Shown here piece after piece: positions 12,672 through 20,410 of a DNA stretch of 22,538 bases (positions are counted from its first letter, which is position 1; each line of letters opens with the position of its first letter). The position numbers and the translations under genes are program-made. Source of the DNA: UBA4735 sp035935465 (GTDB lineage: Bacteria > Chloroflexota > Limnocylindria > P2-11E). The notes beneath the pieces are model-generated. The model made no database searches, was not told the origin of the DNA, and worked only from the letters and a program-made list of their open reading frames with translations. Where the stretch lies: contig DASYXA010000106.1 of assembly GCA_035935465.1 (NCBI GenBank), forward strand, positions 1 to 22,538. The letters run 5' to 3'.

Positions 12672-13581
12672 CGTGAATGCACCCGAGCGGACCCTCGTGA
12701 CCACGCGGGTCTACGACGCGCCGCGCGACGCCGTCTACCGGGCGTGGACCGATCCGAAGCAGCTCGCCAAGTGGTTCCCGCCGGAGGGCTTCAGCTCACC
12801 GCGCTGCGAGGTCGATGCGCGCCCCGGCGGCACGTTCCGGGTCGACATGAAGGGACCCGATGGCCCGCCGTTCGACGGCGAGGTGTTCCCCGGCCCCGGC
12901 ACGTTCGTCGAGGTCGTGCCGAACGAGCGGCTGGTGTTCACGATGGCGCCCGAGTCCAACGGCCGGGCGATGCCGACGGTGACCACGGCGGTGACCTTCG
13001 AGGAGGTCGCCGGTGGCCGGACGCGGTGCACGGTGGCGCAGAGCCTCGAGACCGTCGAAGCGTTCCGGGCGATGGCCGAGCAGGGCATGGCCGAGGGCAT
13101 CGCGCAGAGCATGGGCAAGCTCGCCGGGGTCCTCTCCGGCAACCGCACCGATCGCGGGATCAGCGTGACCGGGCGGACGCTCACGCTCACGCGGGTGTTC
13201 GACGCGCCGCGCGAGCTCGTGTGGGCCGCGCTCACCGACCCGGCCCACCTCACCAAGTGGATGTTCGCGAACGACTGGGAGGCGCCGTACGCGAAGGTGG
13301 ACGTCCGCCCGGGCGGATCGTTCAGCATCGGGATGCGCCCCGCCGATCACAGCCAGGAGGGCTTCGACTTCGCCGGCACCTACCGCGAGGTCGTCAAGCC
13401 CGACCGGATCGTCCAGCGCATCGGCGACGGACGCGTGATGACCTGGACCCTCACCGAGGTCTTCGGCGGTACGCAGCTCGTGCTCTCGCTCGAGATGGCG
13501 ATGGGCGAGGAGCAGGAGCGGGCCGGCTACACGCAGATCCTCGACCACCTCGCGGCCCACCTCGCGAGCGGTCGGAAATAG
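12655..13581 (+). CDS. Tandem SRPBCC (AHSA1-like) domain protein
   Basis: The 308-residue product contains two START/Bet v1-like AHSA1 domains in tandem. The first (about 10-155) has TRVYDAPRDAVYRAWTDPKQ, LAKWFPPEGF and GTFVEVVPNERLVFT. The second (about 168-305) repeats the pattern with TRVFDAPRELVWAALTDPAH, LTKWMFANDW, GTYREVVKPDRIV and MTWTLTEV. Each domain forms a helix-grip fold with a hydrophobic pocket for small ligands; the AHSA1 name comes from the Hsp90 activator, but bacterial members paired with ArsR have no proven chaperone role. Family members are usually single-domain, so this is an internal duplication or fusion. The gene overlaps arsR by 17 nt, and GGGAGGA precedes ATG 12655. 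Confidence 0.9.
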   Translation: MAAADSVNAPERTLVTTRVYDAPRDAVYRAWTDPKQLAKWFPPEGFSSPRCEVDARPGGTFRVDMKGPDGPPFDGEVFPGPGTFVEVVPNERLVFTMAPESNGRAMPTVTTAVTFEEVAGGRTRCTVAQSLETVEAFRAMAEQGMAEGIAQSMGKLAGVLSGNRTDRGISVTGRTLTLTRVFDAPRELVWAALTDPAHLTKWMFANDWEAPYAKVDVRPGGSFSIGMRPADHSQEGFDFAGTYREVVKPDRIVQRIGDGRVMTWTLTEVFGGTQLVLSLEMAMGEEQERAGYTQILDHLAAHLASGRK

Positions 13582-13593
13582 AAGGAGCGCGAC

Positions 13594-14049
13594 ATGAACA
13601 AGATCACCCCGTTCCTCTGGTTCGACGATCAGGCCGAGCAGGCGATGCGGTTCTACGTCTCGATCTTCCCGAACTCGAAGGTCCTCGAGGTCACGACCGG
13701 GCCCGGCGGAACGGTGATGGGCGTCAAGTTCGAGCTCGAGGGCCAGGAGTTCATCGGGCTCAACGCGGGACCGAGGTTCACGTTCACGGAGGCGATCTCG
13801 TTCTACGTGAGCTGCGCGGATCAGGCGGAGGTCGACGACCTCTGGGCGAAGATCACGGCCGGGCCGGGCGAGGCGTCGAGCTGCGGGTGGGCGAAGGACC
13901 GGTTCGGTCTCTGGTGGCAGATCATCCCCGACGCGCTGCCTCGGCTCATGGGCGACACGGATCCGGTGAAGGCCAAGCGCGTCATGGACGCGATGCTGAA
14001 GATGAAGAAGATCGACGTGGCCGAGCTGCAGCGGGCCTACGACCGGTGA
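13594..14049 (+). CDS. VOC-superfamily protein, PhnB/3-demethylubiquinone methyltransferase-like
   Basis: The 151-residue product has the PhnB-like vicinal-oxygen-chelate pattern: ITPFLWFDDQAEQAMRFYVS, IFPNSKVLEVTT, GQEFIGLNAGPRFTFTEAIS, FYVSCADQAEVDDLW, and SSCGWAKDRFGLWWQIIPDA near the C-terminus, ending in helices. Databases often label this family '3-demethylubiquinone-9 3-methyltransferase', but it is a glyoxalase-fold protein with no methyltransferase motif, and its substrate is unknown. ATG 13594 has AGAAGGAG at a good distance. It lies 12 nt after the SRPBCC gene and overlaps the MFS gene by 4 nt, so it belongs to the ArsR-controlled operon. ArsR-SRPBCC-VOC sets are a recurrent bacterial arrangement. 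Confidence 0.9.
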   Translation: MNKITPFLWFDDQAEQAMRFYVSIFPNSKVLEVTTGPGGTVMGVKFELEGQEFIGLNAGPRFTFTEAISFYVSCADQAEVDDLWAKITAGPGEASSCGWAKDRFGLWWQIIPDALPRLMGDTDPVKAKRVMDAMLKMKKIDVAELQRAYDR

Positions 14050-15473
14050 GCGCGGCCCTCGCCCCACGCGCGTTCGAGGAAGAACGGGAAGGCACGCGGC
14101 GCTGGGCCGCGCTGGCGCTCGTCTGTTTCGGAGCGCTGATGATCGTGCTCGACGGCACGATCGTGAACATCGCGCTGCCGTCCATCCAGCGTGATCTCGG
14201 CTTCACCCAATCCGGGCTCGCGTGGGTCGTGAACGCGTACGTCCTCACCTTCGGTGGGTTCCTGCTCCTCGGGGGCCGGGCGGCGGACCTCATCGGCCGG
14301 CGAGCCGTGTTCATCGCGGGGCTCGCGATCTTCACGTCGGCGTCACTCGTGTGCGGCTTCGCGTCCGCCCAGTGGGTGCTCGTCGCCGCGCGCGCGGTGC
14401 AGGGTGTCGGTGGCGCGATCGTGCAGGCGGTCGCGTTCTCGCTGATCCTCGAGCTGTTCCGGGAGCCGGGAGAACGGGCGAAGGCGATGAGCGTCTGGGG
14501 GTTCGTGTCGTCCGCCGGCGGCGCGGTCGGCGTCGTGCTCGGTGGCGTGCTCACGCAGGTCGGCGATTGGCACCTCATCTTCTTGCTCAACGTTCCGATC
14601 GGCATCGTCGCCATCGCGCTCGCGCGGCCGCTCCTGCCGGCGGTCGCCGGCCTCGGATTGGACAACGGCGTCGATGTCGGCGGGGCGCTCACGATCACGG
14701 CCGCGCCGATCGTCGCGGTCTACGGGATCCTGAAGGCGTCCGAGCTCGGCTGGACGTCGCCCCTGGTCATCGCCGCCCTCGCGCTCGCGCTGCTCCTGCT
14801 CGGCGCGTTCGTGGCGATCGAGCGCCGGGCGCGGGCGCCGATCGTGCCATTGCGCATCTTCCGCTCGCCGGCGATCTCGATCTCGCAGGTCGTCATCGTC
14901 GCGATGATGGTCGCGTTCTTCGGCTGGTTCTTCTTCTCGCCGCTGTACATGCAGCGGGTCCTCGGCTTCGACGCGCTCCAGACCGGGCTCGGCTTCCTGC
15001 CCGCGATGCTCGTCTTCGCCGCGATGTCGCTCGGGATCTCCGCGAAGATCGTGGGGCGCAGCGGACCGAAGCCGGCTCTGCTCGCGGGGATGTCGCTCGC
15101 GGTCGTCGGCCTCGGGCTGCTCGCGCGCACGCCGGTGGCCGGGTCATACGCCGTGGACCTCGCGCCGGCGATGTTCCTCATCGCGATCGGCGGCGGGCTC
15201 GGGTTCCTGCCGCTGATCCTCATCGCGACGAGCGAGGCCCGGCCTGAGGACAGCGGCCTCGTGTCAGGCCTCGTGAGCACCTCGCAGATGGTCGGCGGGG
15301 CGATCGGCCTCGCCGTCCTGGTGACCATCGCCGCGGCCGTGAGCGCGGGCGCGGCCGATGCCGCCGGCCTGAACGAGGGCTATCACGCGGCGTTCGGCGT
15401 GGGTGCCGCGCTGGCCGCGGCGGGGGTGGCGCTCGCGACGCGCCTGCCCCACGGCGGCGGACGGGGTCGCTAG
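14046..15473 (+). CDS. DHA2-family (14-helix) MFS multidrug efflux transporter
   Basis: From GTG 14046, overlapping the VOC stop as GTGA, the frame encodes 475 residues with many membrane helices. The DHA2 signature LDGTIVNIALPSIQRDLGF is in helix 1 and SGLAWVVNAYVLTFGGFLLL in helix 2. Motif A is GGRAADLIGRR, and the motif C-like AGGAVGVVLGGVLTQ lies in helix 5. Further helices run to VGAALAAAGVALATRL. These proteins exchange drugs or other hydrophobic compounds for protons. Its place in an ArsR/SRPBCC/VOC operon suggests export of, or resistance to, the ligand sensed by ArsR; that link is inference. Its stop overlaps the convergent small-protein gene by 4 bp (CTAG). The long frame open upstream of 14046 is only a shadow. 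Confidence 0.92.
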   Translation: MSAALAPRAFEEEREGTRRWAALALVCFGALMIVLDGTIVNIALPSIQRDLGFTQSGLAWVVNAYVLTFGGFLLLGGRAADLIGRRAVFIAGLAIFTSASLVCGFASAQWVLVAARAVQGVGGAIVQAVAFSLILELFREPGERAKAMSVWGFVSSAGGAVGVVLGGVLTQVGDWHLIFLLNVPIGIVAIALARPLLPAVAGLGLDNGVDVGGALTITAAPIVAVYGILKASELGWTSPLVIAALALALLLLGAFVAIERRARAPIVPLRIFRSPAISISQVVIVAMMVAFFGWFFFSPLYMQRVLGFDALQTGLGFLPAMLVFAAMSLGISAKIVGRSGPKPALLAGMSLAVVGLGLLARTPVAGSYAVDLAPAMFLIAIGGGLGFLPLILIATSEARPEDSGLVSGLVSTSQMVGGAIGLAVLVTIAAAVSAGAADAAGLNEGYHAAFGVGAALAAAGVALATRLPHGGGRGR

Positions 15474-15682
15474 ATGTAGTCGGCGCGCCGGACCTTGAGC
15501 GGTCCCTTCGCGTAGTTCGGCGGGGTGTCCTCGATCTTCACGTGGTGGTAGTTGTGCGTCGTGACCTCGTGCGTGGTGCGCTGCTCGCTCGCCGCGAGGA
15601 GCGACTGCATCGAGCTCTGGTCGAGGACCTGGAATCGGACATCGCACCCGGCGAAGCGGCACGGGAAACCACCGGACTTCAT
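15470..15682 (-). CDS. Small Cys/His-rich protein, possibly a C2H2-like zinc-binding protein
   Basis: This 70-residue frame starts at ATG 15682, preceded by GGGAGGAA at a good distance, one of the clearest ribosome sites in the window. The product begins MKSGGFPCRFAGCDVRFQVL and continues with a predicted helix (SSMQSLLAASEQRTTHE) and TTHNYHHVKIED. The order Cys-x4-Cys, then His-x4-His followed two residues later by two more His, resembles an elongated C2H2 zinc finger. The last third is basic and proline-containing. I do not recognise a named family. It is convergent with the efflux gene (4-bp overlap) and divergent from livJ. A -10-like TACACT lies at 15743-15738 on the same strand. Confidence 0.7.
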   Translation of the reverse strand: MKSGGFPCRFAGCDVRFQVLDQSSMQSLLAASEQRTTHEVTTHNYHHVKIEDTPPNYAKGPLKVRRADYI

Positions 15683-15799
15683 ACGGTCAATTCCTCCCAA
15701 GGATGCGCTTGGATGGGACTCCCCTCCGTTGCCGCAAAGTGTACCGATGAACCCGGGGCCGTGCACCTCGGGCGACCCCTCCGCTCGACGGGCCTCGCC

Positions 15800-15805
15800 T
15801 AGACT
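15800..15805 (+). promoter_or_regulatory. -10 element upstream of livJ
   Basis: TAGACT in the context GCCTCGCCTAGACT precedes livJ by about 45 nt. The same GCCTCGCCTAG context recurs before livH (17088-17098), with TAGCCT as the box, suggesting a shared promoter type. No clear -35 is seen. Confidence 0.45.
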
Positions 15806-15850
15806 GAGGCTCTTCCCGGCGTGGAGGAACGCGTTGTGAGGGGGACCCGA

Positions 15851-17035
15851 ATGAACAAGTCCATCCTTGGTGTGCTCGGTGCGCTCGCGCTGACGATCGC
15901 AGCCTGCGCCGGCGCGACGACGAACGGCGGCGCGAGCGGTTCGCCCGCCGCGACCACCGCGGCGAAACCCGACATCAAGGTCGGTGCCGTGCTCTCGCTC
16001 ACCGGCGTCGGCAACGTGTACGGCCCGACGCAGCGGAACGGCCTGCAGCTGGCGGTCGACGCGATCAACGCGGCCGGCGGCGCCAATGGCGCGAAGCTCC
16101 AGCTCATCGTCGAGGACGACCAGTCGACGACCGATGGCGGGATCACCGCGTTCAAGAAGCTCACCGCCCAGGACCGGGTGACGGTGATCTTCGGCCCGAC
16201 GCTCTCGAACACCGCGGTCGCGGCCGACCCGGTCGCGCAGAGCGCGCAGACGCCGGTGATCGCGATCAGCAACACCGGCGACGGCATCGTGGGCAAGTGC
16301 GACTACGGTCCCTGCGATTACATCTTCCGCGTGTCACTGGGCGAGTCCGCGGCGATCCCGCAGACCGTCAAGACCGTGAAGGCGAAGCTCAACATCAAGT
16401 CCGTCGTGCTCATGTACGCCCAGGACGACAAGTTCAGCTCCGACGGGTTCGCGATCTTCAAGAAGAACCTCACCTCGGCGGGCATCACGATCAAGAAGGA
16501 GATCGCGTTCTCGAAGAACGACGTCGATCTCTCCGGGCCGGTGACCCAGGCGCTCGCCGAGGACCCCGACGCGATCGTCGACAGCTCGCTCGCGGGGCCG
16601 GCGATCAAGGTGCTCCAGGAGGTCAACCGGCGCAAGCCCGGATTGCCGGTCATCGGAGGCAACGGGTTCAACACGCCTGCGATCGCGAAATCGGCGGGGG
16701 CGGCGGCCGAGGGCGCGATCTCCGGCGCGGCCTGGTACCTCGGGAACCCGTCGGCCGAGAACAAGGCGTTCGTCAGCGCGTACAAGGCGAAGTTCAACGC
16801 CGACCCCGATCAGTTCGCGGCCCAGGCCTATTCGGCGGTGTACGTGTACCTCGATGCCGTGAAGCGGACGCCGAATCCGACCAGCGTCCTGCACGACAAG
16901 CTCCGCGACCAGCTCGCGCTCACCACCGGCGTGAGCACGCCGCTCGGCGAGGTCTCGTTCAACGCGTCGCACGACGTGTCCCAGCAGGTCTACGTCGTCC
17001 AGATCAAGAACGGCCAGTTCACGCCGATCAACTAA
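15851..17035 (+). CDS. livJ: Branched-chain amino acid ABC transporter, substrate-binding lipoprotein
   Basis: The 394-residue protein has a lipoprotein signal (MNKSILGVLGALALTIAAC, lipobox IAAC) and a Thr/Ala-rich linker. The Leu/Ile/Val-binding fold follows: IKVGAVLSLTGVGNVYGPTQ, RNGLQLAVDAINAAGGANGA, LIVEDDQSTTDGGITAFKKL and IFGPTLSNTAVAADPVAQSA. Then come FSSDGFAIFKKNLTSAGITI, the hinge-proximal GPAIKVLQEVNRR, and PVIGGNGFNTPAIAKSAG. It captures the amino acid outside the membrane and hands it to LivHM. I chose ATG 15851, 4 nt after GAGGGGGACC, rather than GTG 15821. The four following genes are the matching transporter. A Cys pair (KCDYGPCDY) may form a disulfide. Confidence 0.9.
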   Translation: MNKSILGVLGALALTIAACAGATTNGGASGSPAATTAAKPDIKVGAVLSLTGVGNVYGPTQRNGLQLAVDAINAAGGANGAKLQLIVEDDQSTTDGGITAFKKLTAQDRVTVIFGPTLSNTAVAADPVAQSAQTPVIAISNTGDGIVGKCDYGPCDYIFRVSLGESAAIPQTVKTVKAKLNIKSVVLMYAQDDKFSSDGFAIFKKNLTSAGITIKKEIAFSKNDVDLSGPVTQALAEDPDAIVDSSLAGPAIKVLQEVNRRKPGLPVIGGNGFNTPAIAKSAGAAAEGAISGAAWYLGNPSAENKAFVSAYKAKFNADPDQFAAQAYSAVYVYLDAVKRTPNPTSVLHDKLRDQLALTTGVSTPLGEVSFNASHDVSQQVYVVQIKNGQFTPIN

Positions 17036-17044
17036 ATGGGGCTC

Positions 17045-17071
17045 GGCGGGGCGGGCGAAGCCCGCCCCGCC
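17045..17071 (+). terminator. Very stable 12-bp hairpin between livJ and livH (attenuating, no T-run)
   Basis: GGCGGGGCGGGC, loop GAA, GCCCGCCCCGCC form a perfect 12-bp GC-only stem 9 nt after the livJ stop. There is no T-run, so it is not a classic terminator. In such a position a hairpin typically protects the binding-protein mRNA or partly stops transcription, giving more binding protein than permease. Confidence 0.6.
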
Positions 17072-17094
17072 GCACGAGGGACGGTCGCCTCGCC

Positions 17095-17100
17095 TAGCCT
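17095..17100 (+). promoter_or_regulatory. -10 element giving a probable leaderless livHMGF mRNA
   Basis: TAGCCT ends 6 nt before GTG 17107, so RNA synthesis would begin at or next to the start codon. No ribosome site is present upstream of livH. The context GCCTCGCCTAG matches that before livJ. Confidence 0.45.
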
Positions 17101-17106
17101 CTCGCC

Positions 17107-17982
17107 GTGGCCGATCAGATCTACAACGCGATCTTCATCGGCAGCATCTACGCCCTGTTCGCGCTCGGCTTCACGCTCGTCTTCAGCGTGCTCGACATCC
17201 TCAACCTCGCCCACCCGGCGCTGTTCACGCTCGGCGCGTTCACCGCGCTCTTCGCGATGCAGCAGGGCGTCCCCGCGGCGCTCGCGGTCGTCGTCGCCTT
17301 CGTCGTCTGCGGGATCGCCGGCGTAGCCCTCGACCGTGTCGCGTTCGCGCCGCTGCGCGCGCGCGGCGCCCCGCCCCTGTCGGCGATGATCTCGAGCATC
17401 GGGGTGGCCCTCATCATCACGCGGCTCATCCAGTTCGCGTACGGGCCGGACTTCCAGTCGTATCCGGCGGGTTCGCTGCCCGCGGCGGTGTACTCGCTGG
17501 CCGGCGTCGAGCTCGACACGCTGCGGTCCGTGATCATCGCCTGCGCGATCGGGCTGATGCTCGCCCTCACGTACCTCGTCCGCCGCACGCGCCTGGGGCG
17601 CGAGCTCCGGGCGCTCGCCGAGAACCCGCGGGCCGCGCGGCTGCTCGGTATCGACGTCGATCGCGCGATCGCGGCGACGTTCTTCCTCTCCGCCGGCCTC
17701 GGCGGTGTCGCCGGCGTCCTCTATGGCTTCGCGACGAACTCGCCGTTCTCGCAGATGGGCCTCGCCTTCGAGCTCAAGGCGTTCGCGGTGATGATCGTCG
17801 GGGGGATGGGCAGCATCCCCGGCGCGGTGCTCGGCGCCTATCTGCTCGCCTTCGGCGAGATCGCCAGCCTCGCGGTCCTCCCGAGCGAGCTGCGCGACGC
17901 GTTCGCGTACGGGCTCCTGTTCATCGTCCTGCTCGTGCGTCCGGCCGGCGTCCTCGGCCGGCGCCCGCCGGACCGGGTCTGA
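17107..17982 (+). CDS. livH: Branched-chain amino acid ABC transporter permease LivH
   Basis: The 291-residue membrane protein carries the LivH hallmarks: an N-terminal YNAIFIGSIYALFALGFTLV, VLDILNLAHPALFTLGAFTA, MISSIGVALIITRLIQFAYG, the cytoplasmic coupling loop RALAENPRAARLLGIDVDRA, and FELKAFAVMIVGGMGSIPGA with VLGAYLLAFGE. It forms the translocation path with LivM. GTG 17107 is the first codon consistent with the family N-terminus and follows a -10-like box by 6 nt. The stop overlaps the livM start by one base (TGATG), so the two are coupled. Confidence 0.92.
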   Translation: MADQIYNAIFIGSIYALFALGFTLVFSVLDILNLAHPALFTLGAFTALFAMQQGVPAALAVVVAFVVCGIAGVALDRVAFAPLRARGAPPLSAMISSIGVALIITRLIQFAYGPDFQSYPAGSLPAAVYSLAGVELDTLRSVIIACAIGLMLALTYLVRRTRLGRELRALAENPRAARLLGIDVDRAIAATFFLSAGLGGVAGVLYGFATNSPFSQMGLAFELKAFAVMIVGGMGSIPGAVLGAYLLAFGEIASLAVLPSELRDAFAYGLLFIVLLVRPAGVLGRRPPDRV

Positions 17983-18854
17983 TGGACGACATCGGCGCCT
18001 TCCTCGTCGCGTATCAGACGACGATCGGGACGATCGGCATCAACGCGCTGCTCGCCCTGTCGGTCTGGCTCACCCTGTACACCGGCCAGCTCACGCTCGG
18101 AAACGCCGCGTTCGCCGGCATCGCGGCGTACAGCTCGGCGCTCCTCACGCTGAAGGCCGGCCTCCCGTTCCCGCTCGCGCTCGCGGCCGGGGCGATGCTC
18201 GCGGCGGCCGTCTCGGTCCCGCTCGGGGCGACGGTGTTCCGGCTGCGCGGTGTGTACCTCGCCATCGCCACGCTCGCGTTCGGCGAGGTCGTGCGCGTCG
18301 CGATCCTCGCGATCCCGATCACCGGTCGCGGCCAGGGGCTCGTCGGCATCCCGCCGAAGACCGAGCTCTGGCACGTCTTCGCGTCGCTCGTCGTCATCGC
18401 GTACGTCTGCGCGCGGCTGCGCAGCTCGAGCGTCGGCCGCGCGTGGGCCGCGATCCGCGAGGACGAGGTCGCGGCCGCGAGCCAGGGCATCCCGGTGCGT
18501 CGCTACCAGCTCGTCGCGTTCGTGCTCGGCGCGCTCATCGCGGGCTGGGCCGGCGGGCTCGCCGCGCACTTCGACTACGCCATCCAGCCCGACGAGTTCG
18601 GCTTCGCGCGCGCGGTGCAGATCCTCGTGTTCGCGGTGGTCGGCGGGATCCCGAACGTGTTCGGCCCGATCCTCGGCGCCCTCCTGTTCACAGCGCTGCC
18701 CGCGATCCTGCAGCCGCTCCAGGAGTACCGCGACATCTTCCAGGGCGCGATCCTCGTGCTGGTCATCGTGTTCCTCCCGCGCGGTCTCGTGACGGTGTTC
18801 GAGCTCCGGCGCACCGCGCGCCTCCGGACCATGGGAGCCGAAGATGTTGCTTGA
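17982..18854 (+). CDS. livM: Branched-chain amino acid ABC transporter permease LivM
   Basis: The 290-residue product is the second permease: INALLALSVWLTLYTGQLTL, the family motif NAAFAGIAAYSSALLTLKAG, FRLRGVYLAIATLAFGEVVR, the coupling loop SVGRAWAAIREDEVAAASQG followed by IPVRRYQLVAFVLGALIAG, and VVGGIPNVFGPILGALLFTA. It is shorter than LivM of E. coli, which carries an N-terminal extension, but matches the common bacterial size. It overlaps livH by one base and livG by 11 nt. Confidence 0.92.
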   Translation: MDDIGAFLVAYQTTIGTIGINALLALSVWLTLYTGQLTLGNAAFAGIAAYSSALLTLKAGLPFPLALAAGAMLAAAVSVPLGATVFRLRGVYLAIATLAFGEVVRVAILAIPITGRGQGLVGIPPKTELWHVFASLVVIAYVCARLRSSSVGRAWAAIREDEVAAASQGIPVRRYQLVAFVLGALIAGWAGGLAAHFDYAIQPDEFGFARAVQILVFAVVGGIPNVFGPILGALLFTALPAILQPLQEYRDIFQGAILVLVIVFLPRGLVTVFELRRTARLRTMGAEDVA

Positions 18855-19548
18855 GGCGAGCGGCCTCACGAAGCGCTTCGGTGGCGTCGTCGCTCTGAGC
18901 TCGGTCGACCTCTCGGTCGCCGAGGGTCAGGTCTTCGGGCTCATCGGTCCGAACGGGGCGGGGAAGACGACGCTCATCAACGTCATCTCGGGGCACTTCC
19001 GCGCCGACGCCGGCGCGATCCGGTTCGCCGGCGCGGACGTGACGGCGTTGCGACCCGACCAGCTCGCACGGCGCGGCATCGCGCGCACGTTCCAGTCGAT
19101 CCGCCTGTTCAAAGGCCTCACCGTCCTCGAGAACGTCCTCGTCGGCGGCTTCGTCCGCGGCAGCCCGCCGGCGCGCGCGCGTGCCCTGCTCGAGCAGTTC
19201 GGCCTCGGCGGACGCGCCGACGCGTTCGCGGGCGAGCTCGCCTACGGCGACCAGCGGCGGCTCGAGATCGCGCGGGCGCTCGCGGCCGAGCCGCGGCTGC
19301 TCATCCTCGATGAGCCTGCCGCCGGGATGAACCCGACCGAGTCCGCCGCGCTGCGCGACCTGTTGCGCACGCTCGCCGCCGAGGGGATCACGATCGTGCT
19401 CATCGAGCACGACGTGCGGCTCGTCATGGGCGCGAGCGAGCGGGTCGCGGTCCTGAGCTTCGGCCGCAAGATCGCGGAGGGGACACCGGCCGAGATCCAG
19501 GCCGATCCCGTCGTCCGCGAGGCGTACCTCGGGACCGCGGATGCGTGA
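18844..19548 (+). CDS. livG: Branched-chain amino acid ABC transporter ATPase LivG (short form)
   Basis: The product has Walker A GPNGAGKTT, Q-loop FQSIRLFKGLTVLENVLVGG, the degenerate LivG signature LAYGDQRRLEIARALA, Walker B LLILDEPAAGMNPTES and the H-loop LIEHDVRLVM. These features, especially 'YGDQRRLEIARAL' and 'AAGMNP', mark LivG rather than LivF. At 234 residues it is about 20 shorter than usual: the helical segment between ENVLVG and the signature is trimmed to FVRGSPPARARALLEQFGLG. It energises import with LivF. The ATG 18844 start overlaps livM by 11 nt; the 3' end overlaps livF by 8 nt. Confidence 0.93.
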   Translation: MLLEASGLTKRFGGVVALSSVDLSVAEGQVFGLIGPNGAGKTTLINVISGHFRADAGAIRFAGADVTALRPDQLARRGIARTFQSIRLFKGLTVLENVLVGGFVRGSPPARARALLEQFGLGGRADAFAGELAYGDQRRLEIARALAAEPRLLILDEPAAGMNPTESAALRDLLRTLAAEGITIVLIEHDVRLVMGASERVAVLSFGRKIAEGTPAEIQADPVVREAYLGTADA

Positions 19549-20230
19549 GCCGATGCTCGCGATCCGCGACCTCGTCGTCCGCTACGGGTCGATCGAGGCG
19601 GTGCACGGGATCTCGTTCGAGGTCGGCGCGGGCGAGGTCGTCGCGCTCATCGGCGCGAACGGCGCGGGCAAGACGAGCACGCTCGCCGCGATCTCCGGGC
19701 TCGTCCGGCCCGCGCGCGGCGCGGTCGAGCTCGCCGGACGCGATCTCGCCGGCGCCGCGCCGCACGCGATCGTGCGCGCGGGGCTCATCCAGGTCCCCGA
19801 GGGCCGCGAGATCCTCGCGCGGATGTCGGTGCACGAGAACCTGTTGCTCTCCGGAGCCGCCGAGCCGCGCGCGATGTACGAACGATTCCCGATCCTGGCC
19901 GAGCGGCGCTCGCTGCCGGCCGGCAACCTCTCCGGCGGAGAGCAGCAGCTGCTCGCGATCGCCCGCGCCCTGCTCGCGAAGCCGCGCGTCCTGCTGCTCG
20001 ACGAGCCGTCGCTCGGACTCGCGCCGATGATGGTCGCGACGATCTTCGATCTGCTCGCCGAGCTCAAGGCGAGCGGGACGACGATGCTCGTCGTCGAGCA
20101 GAACGCGCTCCGCGCGCTCCGTCTCGCGGACCGCGCGTACGTGCTCGAGCTCGGACGGATCGGCCTCAGCGGCACCGGTGCGGCGCTGTTACAGGATCCC
20201 GCGGTGGCGCGCGCCTACCTCGGTGCGTAA
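19541..20230 (+). CDS. livF: Branched-chain amino acid ABC transporter ATPase LivF
   Basis: The 229-residue product shows Walker A GANGAGKTS, the LivF-typical GLIQVPEGREILARMSVHEN, signature LSGGEQQLLAIARALL, Walker B VLLLDEPSLGLAP and H-loop LVVEQNALRAL. The last gene of the liv operon, it pairs with LivG beneath LivHM. ATG 19541 overlaps livG by 8 nt; ATG 19553 is an alternative that would remove four residues. No terminator hairpin with a T-run is seen after the stop. Confidence 0.93.
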   Translation: MREPMLAIRDLVVRYGSIEAVHGISFEVGAGEVVALIGANGAGKTSTLAAISGLVRPARGAVELAGRDLAGAAPHAIVRAGLIQVPEGREILARMSVHENLLLSGAAEPRAMYERFPILAERRSLPAGNLSGGEQQLLAIARALLAKPRVLLLDEPSLGLAPMMVATIFDLLAELKASGTTMLVVEQNALRALRLADRAYVLELGRIGLSGTGAALLQDPAVARAYLGA

Positions 20231-20395
20231 GGCGCTCATTCGGATAGATGACCGCGCATACGCCGTTCGGCCGAGGTCGCTCGCGCGTATCAGATCGTTG
20301 ACCCAACCTGCCACCGCCGCGACGCCCCGCCCGACTGTGCCCTCGATAACGTCCTGCTGTTGTCCCGACGTGTGTTCGGTGGTGGTGGCCGTGGT

Positions 20396-20401
20396 TAGGT
20401 T
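20396..20401 (+). promoter_or_regulatory. -10 element upstream of the FecR-domain gene
   Basis: TAGGTT lies 9 nt before ATG 20411 and 3 nt before ATG 20405; the spacing favours 20411 as the start of a nearly leaderless mRNA. The rest of the 20231-20395 spacer shows no gene and no clear operator. Confidence 0.4.
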
Positions 20402-20410
20402 GGCATGCGG

